The notes beneath the pieces were generated by a model. The model was not told the DNA's origin, ran no database searches, and saw only the letters and a list, made by a program, of their open reading frames with translations. Below, in pieces: positions 44,480-54,213 of a stretch of 64,000 bases of DNA. The stretch's first letter is position 1, and each line of letters starts with the position of its first letter. Position numbers and translations under genes: made by a program. This DNA comes from Tricholoma matsutake (Eukaryota > Basidiomycota > Agaricomycetes > Agaricales > Tricholomataceae), in the NCBI GenBank assembly GCA_026075535.2, contig AP026546.1, forward strand, positions 3,906,001 through 3,970,000, read 5' to 3'.

Positions 44480-46768
44480 CTAAAACCATGGCTTCCGCTG
44501 CATCTAATGCTGTCCTGAGCCTCAACAATGGCAAGTGCCCCATGATCTCCACTGCAACCATGAACCATGACTCCTGAGTAACTACACTGATTTGAGCACC
44601 ACACGCATAGATACCTTCATAACAAGGATGGACTCGATGCAAAGAACTTCATCGACCACATCATATACTCCTTCGAAGACCCACTGTTCTCGGATTGGTA
44701 CCAATTGCAACAACAACTCTTGTTGGTACTCTCCTTCTTGGACTTCATGACCAAAGTTCATGCCCATCGGTTGCTTAAACGCTGGCAACAGGAGCTCACC
44801 TGGAAAGTACGCTCGACTAAACAGAACAAGATGCCCTTCTCTGAGTTCATCAACTCCCTGCGCTGAGACAACCTTCTGCTCAAGGGCTCTTTCCCCTACC
44901 CAACTATGCACACAAATCAAATCAAACATCTCACCTGAGCTTGCCACTGCCTTTGATCAATGGAAGGACAACCATGAATCCTCCAATGATGAAACTGATG
45001 AAGATGTCAACGCAATTGTCAATGCCAAAGCTGCAGCCACAGCCATTGTCACAAAAGCAGCCACAGACATGTTGAAGGCAGAAGATAGACTGCAGAGCTT
45101 TGTCGATACATTGACCAAGCTGGACCAGAAGCTTGTGGAGGATAGAAACACACGCAAATGTGATGCTGAAGACGCTGATAGGTCCACCTTGTTGTTCAAG
45201 CTCAGAAAACACATCTACAATCATTGTCGAAGCTCTACGAACCCATATGAACCCCTCCAAAGCTCTACGAACCTCTACGAACCTCTAAAAAGTCACGAGA
45301 ATGCTTTGAAACTCTTCACAACACTTCAAAACTCTTTGCAACACCTCAAAATTCTTTGTATGCCTTTGGCCGCCATAATAGAATTCCCCCGACCTTCGTA
45401 CAGCTCAGGATATACACTTGGAACATCGTCGATGAGTTCCGACCCAGTATCAAGTAATATCGTAGCGATATCGGCCTTCGAACAAGTCTGATATTTCCTC
45501 GACCGGCTTTGAAAATCATCGAACATCAAAAATCAACATCGGACACTATATTGCTATCCCAATGGTCATCGCACACATGCCAGACATATCCCCTACCATT
45601 GTTGAACAATATCGCACCGATATCGGGCCACAAAGAATCTTTGAAAATCTTCGAAAAACATCGAACCTCGAAAAACATTGTCGGACACAGTATTTCCTAT
45701 TCGAACGATCTTCGGACGCATGCTGGACACATGGGACACTATATTGAGTATATTGAACACATTTCGACTGCATGTGCATGCATACAATTCGCTCGAAGCA
45801 GTTTCTGATCTTTTATTCAATTTATAACAAGGACAGTCCGGTTTTAGCTATTCTTTCTTATTATTTCTTCATCATGTGTTATATTCACCCTTTCTAGGCT
45901 CGCTTTATTGTTCTGATATACTTATATTGTCTTTTGCCTCGAGTTTTCCACATGTTTGCCTCATGTTCTCTAGCCTTTTTAGGTACTTTCTTTATTTTAT
46001 ATAAAAAGATGTACTAGATACAAAGAAAAACAAGAAAGTCATCGTCTCCCAGATCACAGTGATTTGAGAGTACTGTTTAGTCTTATTCAGACTGAAGTTT
46101 GGTGTTTTATGCTAAACTTCCTTGAAATTTCTTGAAATTCCTCACATTATGCTATTTTTGCTCTGCTTCCCTCAATTAGCCTTTTCTTCACTTCTACTAC
46201 TCGTCTAGTCCCCTGATCTTGCGTCCGAACATATCTGCACACTCGAAATTCCTCGAAACTTCTTCAAAAAATATTGTGACATCTCGAAAATCATCACAAG
46301 TCCTCAAAACACATTCTTTTAGCCTCAAACTGCTTCGACAAGCAGTCATTTTATGACTATTTGATGGTTGGTCTGACAGGTGACATCTAGAGGGCCTTGC
46401 ATCCTTCCTCTGACTTGTGTTATACCATCTGAAGCCATTTTGTGGGTTTTGTTTGGGTTTCCGGGTTGAGCATCATCAATGCTGCTAGGAGCTTGAAACA
46501 TTCCAGCTCTGCTGTAGACCTGGCTGATAGCAATAGATGAGCACTGTACTCTAGAGCCCAAATGGCAATTACTTCTTGTAACCCTACCTCATTGTCCACT
46601 GCCTGTCCACCCAAGTTAACTGATCACAAACGCAAATACCTTGAAACCTACAATGGGTGCAAGAAGTGCTGTGGATTCTACATGCCTGATGGCCATGCTT
46701 GCGATTTCCCATCTGGGGATGGATATGTCGAACGGTCAATGACAACTGTGGATGAGGCATATAAATGA
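44480..46768 (+). pseudogene. gypsy-2 gag, frameshifted and interrupted
   Basis: Starts MASAASNAVLSLNNGKCPMI (44490), then LDAKNFIDHIIYSFEDPLFS, DWYQLQQQLLLVLSFLDF and MPFSEFINSLR with a TGA at 44865 where Arg is expected. It continues ELATAFDQWKDNHESSNDET and DMLKAEDRLQSFVDTLTKLD to 45215. After an inserted LTR-like block it resumes near 46477 (NAARSLKHSSSAVDLADSN) and ends with the knuckle-like region CPPKLTDHKRKYLETYNGC then KKCCGFYMPDGHAC. It forms the retrotransposon capsid. Several point stops and shifts make it non-functional. Confidence 0.75.
45225..46471 (+). mobile_element. LTR-like block inserted in gypsy-2 gag
   Basis: A block with ends TGTCGAAGC (45225-45233) and GCTTCGACA (46332-46340) would be an LTR of 1116 bp. 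Similarity to 26.4-27.55 kb extends further, to about 46480. ATCAT stands on both sides if the right end is placed at 46471 (45220-45224, 46472-46476), and this join also gives an open gag frame. The same ATCATC occurs in the 27-kb relative, however, so the duplication may be coincidence. Contains AGGACAGTCC and a TATATAAAAAG box near 46000. Confidence 0.5.
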
Positions 46769-47040
46769 ATCAAACTGCCTGCTTTGCCAATTCTGCAAGA
46801 AGAACATGCCATGATGGTGGGTGCAGTATCCTCATGGAGTAATGTTTACAGCAACACCCCACCTCAACCCAACACCATCCCACCTGCCTTACACATTGCT
46901 AGTGTCCTCTTATCCTATCACTGCTGTTTACCCACTGAATGAAAGTTCCATTATCAGTGGGGGTGACAGTGACCTCTTGTGTGAATCCAATGACTCAGTA
47001 AGCACACATGTTCCTTTCTTCAAACCCCACCTCGTGTGAG

Positions 47041-47560
47041 AGTGCATAGTGGATACGCTTGATGCTTCTGCTTTATTTTGTGTCAAAGTTTCTGCATTAA
47101 TTGACCATGGTTCTCCTGCAGTTTTTATCAAAGAAGATCTCATCTCTCATTTATGCCTGACTACTCATTTGCTGCCTCACCCTTTCCCCATCTCTGGGGC
47201 ATTCTTTGATAAATCTTTTGGCTCGTCTGATATCGCACTGACCCGCTGGGTCAAACTTAAATTACATGATTGAAGAAATTTGTATTCCACTCGCACTGTT
47301 CACGCTCTTGTTGCACCAAAGCTTTGCCATCCTATAATCCTTGGACTACCTTTCCTGTCGCATAATCATATTGTTGTTGATGCCCAAAATGGTACAGCAA
47401 TAGATTACAACCATGGTTTTGACCTACTACACCCTGCACCACCAATAGTTCTGAAAGCCAAAATATGTGCTCATGATGTACTTGCAGATGTCAAAGCTAA
47501 GTGTGCATTGTTAGTTAAAGAACTAAAGAGTTTTTTCAAAGAACAACAACCTTTGGTCGA
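47041..47560 (+). pseudogene. gypsy-2 aspartic protease region
   Basis: Contains VSALIDHGSPAVFIKEDLIS, where DHG replaces the usual D-S/T-G of retropepsins (related mushroom elements also vary here). Further on are CHPIILGLPFLSHNHIVVD (the conserved ILGLPFL block) and FDLLHPAPP. One stop (near 47272) splits it. The frame runs into gypsy-1 at 47560 and resumes at 54892. Confidence 0.75.
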
Positions 47561-48144
47561 TGTTAAGACTATTGGTCTTAACTCAAACTTGTCTTCATTT
47601 ATTGCACTAGGAGGCTTTCCTAGTGTTTCAGGCTTTTGGCCTTCACTTGGGTGCTTCCTCAAGCTGTCACAGCTGTTCATACTCAGAGGCTTTCTGAGTA
47701 TACTGTTTGTTCGTGTATCACAGTTGGAGGCTTTCCAACTGTCGAGTTCGGGTTATCACAGCTAAGGGCTTCTTAGACTGTCGAGTTGTTTGAGTTGAGT
47801 TTAAGACCGTAGGTTGAATTAGGTCAAGCTAAGGAATACAGGTAGTATTACTGTAGCTTATATATGGTTTCAGAGATGTCTATCATCCAATTGGAATGCA
47901 AGATCCTTGTCAAGTAATAATAGAAAGAACAATAGAACAATAAGCCTCATGCTGAGCATGAGGTATCCGATGTCAAGGGTCTGATGTCAAGGGATGCTGC
48001 AGTGCAGCATGTCAAATGGTGGGAGCCAGGCATCGAAGCGTCTCTCATCAGAATGAGTCAAGTCGAATGTGAAGGAAAAATAAAGTACCCGGCCTTGCCA
48101 GCGTACATCTGGTCATCCTGGGTTATGATAACAAAATTGTAACA
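47561..48144 (-). repeat. 3' LTR of gypsy-1
   Basis: 584 bp, plus-strand ends TGTTAAGACT and AAATTGTAACA. Minus-strand TATA box TATATAAG lies at 47857-47864. It has fewer U3 palindrome units than the 5' LTR. Confidence 0.95.
47605..47781 (-). promoter_or_regulatory. Five-hairpin array in the transcribed LTR part
   Basis: Stem arms: CACTAGGA/TCCTAGTG (47605-47625), CTTGGG/CC(T)CAAG (47646-47663), ATACTCAGA/TCTGAGTAT (47679-47701), ACAGTTGGA/TCCAACTGT (47720-47742), ACAG-CTAAG/CTTAG-ACTGT (47758-47781). Loops are GGCTT except one TGCTT. The array lies 76 bp downstream of the TATA box on the minus strand, so it should be in the RNA leader. Confidence 0.88.
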
Positions 48145-48161
48145 TCACCCTCTCTCTATCC
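48145..48161 (-). promoter_or_regulatory. Polypurine tract of gypsy-1
   Basis: Minus strand GGATAGAGAGAGGGTGA directly abuts the 3' LTR, the expected place for plus-strand DNA priming. Confidence 0.75.
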
Positions 48162-48176
48162 TTGAAGTTGCTGACT

Positions 48177-48524
48177 TCAAGTAATATCTTCATTCCTTCT
48201 CCGGGGTCTGATCGGATGTGGTATGGATAAATGAATGGGTCGGGGTCGAGGGGTGCGATGGAGGAATAACTTGTGTCCGAACTTGGACCATGATCTGGTT
48301 CTTCTGGTTCGTGCTGCCTCAGGCAGTGGTGTCAGTGAGGCAGCGGTGTCATTGAGAGAGGGGTTTTCTGTGGTGTGTTGTAGAATGGAGAATTCTATGT
48401 CTGTAATTGGGGGTTCAGGCCGTGGTCGGAAGATGGCATAAAGGCAGAATGCAAAGGTCAGGGCCAAGGCCACAGCCAGGGTCATGCCAACAATGATGGC
48501 GAGGATTTCGATTCCTGCGAGCAT
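48177..48524 (-). CDS. Small membrane-anchored ORF after pol in gypsy-1
   Basis: 115 codons, intact. Residues ~5-31 are strongly hydrophobic (EILAIIVGMTLAVALALTF, then AFCLYAIF), followed by a Pro-rich and then Arg/His-rich soluble tail (TRRTRSWSKFGHKLF). It starts about 14 bp after the likely end of the chromodomain frame and ends just before the purine tract. One N-terminal membrane anchor with a basic tail fits a type I/III single-pass topology. Position matches an extra third ORF, but there is no fusion peptide, cysteine pattern or furin site to support calling it an envelope protein. Confidence 0.55.
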   Translation of the reverse strand: MLAGIEILAIIVGMTLAVALALTFAFCLYAIFRPRPEPPITDIEFSILQHTTENPSLNDTAASLTPLPEAARTRRTRSWSKFGHKLFLHRTPRPRPIHLSIPHPIRPRRRNEDIT

Positions 48525-48532
48525 GGTTTCAC

Positions 48533-48996
48533 TTCTACAGCCATCGCTGTTGTTTATATGCTCCTAGGATTCTCTTGGCGTGTTTCAGGTTTCCCTTGGG
48601 TTCCCATGAGTTCTCCAAGGTTGGGTATCAGACCCACTTCACTAGGAAGTGCATGGTCTTTCCTCTCTTCTTGTGTCCGATGATTGCTTCCACCTCATAT
48701 TCCAATTTGCCTTCTATCAGATCAGGCGGTGGTTCTGGGAAGTTTGGTCCATGTGTCTTGGTTTCTTTATATGGGGAAAGGAGTGCTGCGTGGAATACTG
48801 GGTGTATTTTCCACTGTTCTGGTAACCTCAGTTGGTAGGAGAGTGGGCTCAGGACCTTCTTGATGGTGAACGGTCCTTCTCTTTTCGGTGCGAGCTTCCT
48901 TGTTGCATGTGTCATCTTGAGGTTCTTTGTTTCTAGCCACACTCTGTCTCCTTCTTTGAATGGGGTGAAGTGTCTTGTCATCCTTTCCACCATCAT
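48533..48996 (-). pseudogene. gypsy-1 integrase C-terminus and chromodomain
   Basis: MTRHFTPFKEGDRVWLETKN and PKREGPFTIKKVLSPLSYQL form the GPF/Y-type module; HPVFHAALLSPYKET follows. The chromodomain runs from YEVEAIIGHKKRGKTMHFLV to KWV, a stop, then YPTLENSWEPKGNLKHAK. Chromodomains of this class guide integration to marked chromatin. One stop near 48623 replaces the usual Gly. Confidence 0.8.
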
Positions 48997-49056
48997 CTGT
49001 CTGGCTAACTCATGTGTTGCCTTTGCTTCATCTCAGGCCCATTGCAGTGCAACAAT

Positions 49057-50017
49057 TCACTTTTCTATGGCTGGTATGTTTGTTTTCAGGTAGGGGAGTG
49101 GTATTGCCTTGGGCTCATACCCCATCATGAGGTAGAACAGGGAGTTCTTCTGTACAGAGTGTGTTCTCTGGTTGTGCGTGAACTCCACGGTCAGGAGGAG
49201 ATGCTTCCAATTCTCCTGGGTGTTCGAGCAGAAGATCTGCAGGTACACATCTACTTCTTGATTCACCCATTCTGTCTCCCCATTGGTCTGGGGATGGTAT
49301 GCCATGCTCATTGCCAGCTTGATTCTGAGCAATCCTCCTAGCTCCTGGAAAAGCTGCGAGGCAAATCTGGGATCTCTGTCGGAGATGATCTTGTCTGGGA
49401 GGCCAAATCACTTGTAGACATTGTCTAGGTAGAGGGTGGCCACTCCCAATGCATTCACAGTTTTCCTGCAAGGGATAAAAATTACCCCCTTCATAAGCCC
49501 ATGGTCTACCATGACCATGAGTGCATCATAACCATCGGACTCCAGTAGGTCAGTTATGAAATCTGTCGTCACCATCGCGAATGGTCTCGTCGCTTCAGAT
49601 TTGATCGGTTGTAGCAGGGGGGTTGTCGGGTGCGTGTTGACCTTCATCTGCTGGCATATTGTGCATCCAGCAATGTAGTTCTTGATGTACATCATCATCC
49701 CCGGCCACCAGTAGTCTCTCCTGATCATCTCGGTTGTTTGCCATTGTCCTGGGTGTCTGCTGGTTACTCCTTTGTGGTATTTTTGCACCAGCTTCTTTCG
49801 TAGATCTCCGTTGTCGGGGATGTAGCACCTGTCTCAGAAGAATAGAAGGCCATCTTCTATCTTCCAGTCTTCTCAATGCCAATTTTATTGGTGGTGTCCC
49901 TTTGGTCTTTAGCGCCTCGATTGCGCTTTTCACTAGGTCATCTTTCATGATACTCCCTGCGAGTAGATCATGCATTTCTGTATCAATGAATTTCACAAAT
50001 ACCGTTTTGGGTAACAT
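49057..50017 (-). pseudogene. gypsy-1 integrase zinc and catalytic domains
   Basis: H2C2 region: HKGVTSRHPGQWQTTEMIRR and CTICQQMK (49780-49640). Catalytic core: MVTTDFITDLLESDGYDALM (first Asp), IISDRDPRFASQLFQELGG (second Asp, near 49370), MAYHPQTNGETEWVNQEVD (Glu, near 49300). All three catalytic acids are present. A stop in YK-stop-FGLP (near 49410) and frame changes near 49600-50017 break the gene. Confidence 0.82.
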
Positions 50018-50197
50018 TGTGACATCTTCATTGTCATTGTCTTCTGCTGGTATGTGGTCTGCTCTTTGTGATAATGCATCGCTCTGTGCCCATCTTGCCT
50101 GTCATCTGTTCAGTTTCTGCGCTGTCTGGAAGTACGTCAGGTTCTTGTGATCCAACAGGATTACCACCAGGTGTCCTGAACCCAGTAGGTAATGTCT

Positions 50198-50632
50198 TCA
50201 GGTCTCTAGTGATCGTACTATCGCTAGTAGCTCCCTGTCGTAAATCTTGTAGTTCCATTCCATTGGTGTTAGTGCATGCGATATATATCTGCATGGATGC
50301 CAGTCCCCATTTGTATCCCTTTGTCTCAGCACTCCTCCTGTCGCATGTTTTGAGGCGTCTGATTCGATTGTGAATGGCTTTGTTGGGTCTGGCATTAGCA
50401 GTACCAGTGCTTCTGTGAATTTCCTTTTCAGCGTCTGAAAGGCTTGTTCGCATTCCGTTGTCCAGTTGAACATTTTGTTCTTCTTCATCAGTTCATTAAG
50501 CGGTCTGCTTGTCTCCACAAAATGTCTGATAAACTTCCTGTAGAAGTTCCCAAATCCCAGGAAGGATCTGACTGCCTTTACGTTTGTTGGGGTTGGCCAA
50601 TCCTGTATACCTGCCAGTTTCATGTTGTCCAT
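50198..50632 (-). pseudogene. gypsy-1 RT connection and RNase H domain
   Basis: [20 protein letters not shown] and [20 protein letters not shown] (thumb/connection), then [20 protein letters not shown] (RNase H Asp) and [17 protein letters not shown]. Downstream RNase H residues continue in another frame to about 50034. It is separated from the RT palm by an inserted ~310 bp. Confidence 0.8.
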
Positions 50633-50639
50633 GGCAATT

Positions 50640-50950
50640 CCATGTTAAATGTATGATTCACCATCTCTCTATTTTACTTCTATCCTACTTCTATTCCATG
50701 TCCTATCACTTGTAGTTACACTCATGGGCACTTAGAGTAGTTTCCACCTTGTGTTTATCACTGTTTGTTTCACAGTATGTAGACTGCAGAGTCTGGAGTT
50801 TTGCACTCTTCAGTTGCTCACTCTGGACTCCAGGTACTGTACTCCTTATTGTCTCATATAATAACTAGTTGCTCACTCTGGACTCCAGCTGTTCAGTCTA
50901 TCTGAGTCTCCCTTCACAGTTGCTAGGTTAAACTGCACTAAAGGCAACCT
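50640..50950. mobile_element. ~310-bp insertion in gypsy-1 pol
   Basis: Splits the pol frame between [11 protein letters not shown] and DNMKLAGI. It contains two direct copies of GTTGCTCACTCTGGACTCCA (50815 and 50870 area). No terminal inverted repeat or sure target duplication was found, so the type is unknown. Confidence 0.5.
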
Positions 50951-51854
50951 CAGACTTTAGCATTCTGTTGGGTCGGATGATCAGACCCAAGAGTTCCACT
51001 TCATGGACGTTGAATTTGCATTTCTCTGGCTTCAGGTATAGGTTGTTTTCTGCCAGTCTTTGCAGTACCCTCTTTGTCCTTTCCTGGTGTTCATTCTGGA
51101 CCTTGGAGAATATCAAGATGTTGTCCATGTAAATCACGAGCCATCCCTCTCCGATCATGTCATGGAATATCTCATTCATCATTGCCTGGAAGGTCGCCGG
51201 TGAGTTGCATAATCCAAAGAACATCACCATTGGTTCAAACAGCCCCCGATTTGTCTTGAAGGCTGCCTTCCATTGATCTCCATCCTTGATTCTGACGTTG
51301 TGATATCCCCATTGGATGTCCAATTTTGTAAACCATTTCACCCCTCTTAGTTTGTCCAACAGGTCTCCTACTAGCGGCAGCGGGTAGGTGTTCTTGATTT
51401 TCCCATTGTTCAAGTACCTGTAATCTTGGCAGGGTCATAGTGTGTCCAAGTCCTTCTTCGCAATGAAGAAGAATGGCGACGCCATGGGCAATTTCAATGG
51501 TTGAATGTATCCTTTCTGCAGGCTTTCATCAAGGAACTCGTCGATTTTCTTCTGTTCTGCCAGTGATAACGGGTAGACCCTGCAATCCTTTGCCATGAAG
51601 TCCAGTTTCAGTTCAATCACGTGATCCCAGGGTCTTGATTCTGGGAATCTTTCTGATGCTTCCTTTTTGAATATCTGTCGGTACTCCTTGTACTGTTCGG
51701 GGAGTAGTTCATCCAGGGTTTTTTGTTTGGGGTCTCCTTCCTTCTTATGTGTCAGGTGTTGTGAGACCAATGTTTTTGCCCTAATCCAGATATTTTGTCC
51801 ATATGCATATCGTGGTGATCCTTGTGCCTTCATGATCCGGGAGATTGTCTTCAT
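50951..51854 (-). pseudogene. gypsy-1 reverse transcriptase
   Basis: PWDHVIELKLDFMAKDCRVY, PMASPFFFIAKKD, then [59 protein letters not shown] and [12 protein letters not shown]. The fingers-palm order is complete. The catalytic YxDD is YMDN: GACAAC in place of expected GACGAC (plus coordinates 51120-51125), so polymerase activity should be lost. A stop lies near 51440. Confidence 0.88.
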
Positions 51855-51980
51855 CGCTTGTGAGTATGAGTACCTTGGCTTGTTGTACTCTTCCGTCAGT
51901 GGTGTCTTAGTCGGTTTGAATATTCCGATGACGGGTTCTCCTTGGATGTAGGCTACTAGTAGCTTGTCATCTGCAATCTC

Positions 51981-52620
51981 TCATTCGGGTGTCCCTTCCG
52001 TTTGTTCCATTGCCTGTTCCATTGCCTGTTCCATTGCCTGTTCATGGTTTGCCAGTGCTGGGTTTTCCTTCCCAGTGTCTTCTTTGTCCTGTGGCCCAAT
52101 GGGCTCCATGTCCTGAAGAGTCATGATTGTGATCTCTTCATTGTCAATTTCTTCGATCGTCGCTTTTCTTGTCTCGATGGGCATCTTGCTTCTTCTTGGT
52201 TCTTTGTGGAGGACTCCTGCCATCAGTTTTGCCTTAGTGACAACTCTTCAGCATTGCTCCTGCCGTTCTTCCTTTGTCAGTTCTTCTTTCTTGTTTTTCA
52301 GGGGTATCTTTTCCCTTGCTTTCGCGACTATTCGGGCCAGTGCCAGTCGTCCTTCTTCTTTCCTGGCAGCCAGTTTCTCCAGCTCTCGGGTGGCCACCTT
52401 TTTCCATTGTGCCCATTCTTCCTCAGCAGTCTTCTTCTTGAGGACAAGCTTTTCTTGTTCTCTGGCAACAATCCTTCGGCACCATGCCTGTCACTCTTCT
52501 TTTGTCATGTCTAGGGGGTTCTTCTTCTTTTCAGTTCCCCTCTGGCACCATGATAGGTGTTCTTCGTCAGGTTTGTCAGTTTGCACCCTCCCAATAAGGG
52601 TTTTTCCTTTCCCATATGAG
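51981..52620 (-). pseudogene. gypsy-1 spacer between protease and RT
   Basis: Charged, helix-prone sequence with repeated REQEKL / RELEKLAARKK motifs and a short EQAM repeat (52010-52050). Such charged linkers occur between protease and RT in mushroom gypsy elements. Several frame changes. Confidence 0.5.
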
Positions 52621-52652
52621 AACTCTGGATAAGTCTCGTCCTTTGTTCTGAA

Positions 52653-53060
52653 CTAGAAGGTTCCAATTTTCCAGTCGATCACTGGGTTGATTCTTCTGAG
52701 CCACGGGAGGCCCAGGATGACAGATTCTTTCCCTAATCCTGCAAAGAGGAAGGTCATTGGGAAAGTTCTTCTGTTGATCATCAAGAGTCCTCTGGTGTAG
52801 TGGGAGATCTCCCATTTCTTGTTCGGGGTTCCATCCATGTTCTTGACTCTGATTGTCTTCTCCAGGGGGGGCAATTCGAATCTGCTGCTTTCTGCGCATT
52901 CATGGCTCATGAATATCCCTCCCGCTCCTGAGTCAAGTAGGGCTTCAGTTTTGATGTCTTTTCCTCTGCCTGTCCCTGCCACTGTGACATCTAAACACAT
53001 AGATTGGTTTTTCAAAGTGGCTAGTAGTACAGAGCAGACAGAAAGTTTGGTACCTGGCAT
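52653..53060 (-). pseudogene. gypsy-1 aspartic protease
   Basis: TEALLDSGAGGIFMSHECAE gives the D-S-G active site, followed by IRVKNMDGTPNKKWEISHY and GLGKESVILGLPWLRRINPV (conserved ILGLPWL). Frame open for 136 codons. Confidence 0.88.
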
Positions 53061-53077
53061 CGAGGCACGCCACCTCT

Positions 53078-53929
53078 TTAAAAACCCTTGTCCTCAATTG
53101 CAGCGAGAGCTCCCTTCTTTTCTTCTTCATCAAGTTCTCCTATGATCGCTCGGATCTTTGAGTAGGCTTCTCTGCCTTTGTTCTTTGGGAATGGCTGGTC
53201 CTTGGTCCTCTTTTCCCCTTTCTTGTGCTCGGTCGCTCTGTGTCCGGGCTGGTGGCACACAAAGCACAATCCTATCTTCATATGTTTGGTCCTCTCCTGA
53301 TAGGAGAGTCAGTTGATCTCAAGTGGGGTCTCTTTTGCTCTAGGGCTCAGTAGCTTCTTTGTCAAAGCCTCCTGCAGCCTTCCTGTTATGGTTTTTGCTC
53401 TCCTCCACTGTCCGTCGTATTTGGAGGCAGCATTGATCATTCCTTCCAAAGTCGTGGGGATTGTTTCCATATTAAAAACTCTCTCGAGGAGCTTGGGGTT
53501 CAACCTGTCCATAAAGAGTTCAATAAGGGTGGTGTTGTCATTGATTCCCGCTTTCTCTCGCAGGATTCGGAACTGTGCTATGTAGTCCTCCAGGTCCTGT
53601 TCCAGCTTCAATGTCTTCATTTCTGTCCTGGCTCTGCCAGCTTTGTCGATCAGTGTGAATGCTGCCTTGAGCACCAATTCAAAGGCTGACCATGTTCCTA
53701 GGTCTTCCTTTTCTGCCCATGTCTGTGCCCAGGGTGCGGCAGTTCCTCTGTTCATGAACGACAATGCGAAGATGATCTTCTTCTCGTCGGTGTTGTAGAT
53801 TCCATGATTCACTCTCAAATAGAGTTTTACTTCTTGTAAGAACTTTGCAGTTCTAGTTTGGTCCCCTGTGAAGTCAAAGGGGGTTTGTATTCTGATCTCC
53901 TTGGTCGATGTGGTGGGTTCAGTAGACAT
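53078..53929 (-). pseudogene. gypsy-1 gag with zinc knuckle
   Basis: MSTEPTTSTKEIRIQTPFDF starts a 206-codon capsid frame containing KFLQEVKLYLRVNHGIY, APWAQTWAEK and LEDYIAQFRILREKAGI. A TGA at 53309-53311, fitting an Arg CGA, is followed in the same frame by GLCFVCHQPGHRATEHKK, a C-x2-C-x4-H-x4-H knuckle for RNA binding. Apart from that stop the frame is intact. Confidence 0.9.
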
Positions 53930-54213
53930 GTTGGCATTGTCATTGGATAGGGAGAATGGATCTCGTTCTGGGGTTTCTTCTTTATCGAAAGATCTGAAAT
54001 CTTCTTCATCGAGGTATCGGGGTTCCTCGTCACTGGTTCTCCTTGAGAACCACTTCTGTGCTGGTTCTGAGTATTGTACTCATTGACCCTGGTATCTATA
54101 CCACAGGGTTCTTCCTGATGATGATGCTCCAGTTGGAGGTCTGTCTGGGCTTTGTCTGAAAGACATTGTGTCTGCACCTAGATAGGTGGACCTTGTAGAT
54201 CAGCTTGACCTTT
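53930..54213 (-). other. gypsy-1 leader and primer-site region
   Basis: Between the 5' LTR and gag. The first minus-strand bases after the LTR read AAAGGTCAAGCTGATCTACA, not a standard tRNA 3'-end complement starting TGG, so priming may be by another tRNA or by self-priming. Not resolved. Confidence 0.4.

Noticed and set aside
45225..46340. Clean solo LTR with TGTCGAAGC/GCTTCGACA ends
   Set aside because: The 5 bp outside these ends do not match (ATCAT against AGCAG), and similarity to the 27-kb relative continues past 46340, so I list it only as an LTR-like block.
48177..48524. Calling the gypsy-1 third ORF an envelope gene
   Set aside because: Only one membrane segment near the N-terminus, no cysteine pattern, cleavage site or fusion-like region. 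Position alone is not enough.
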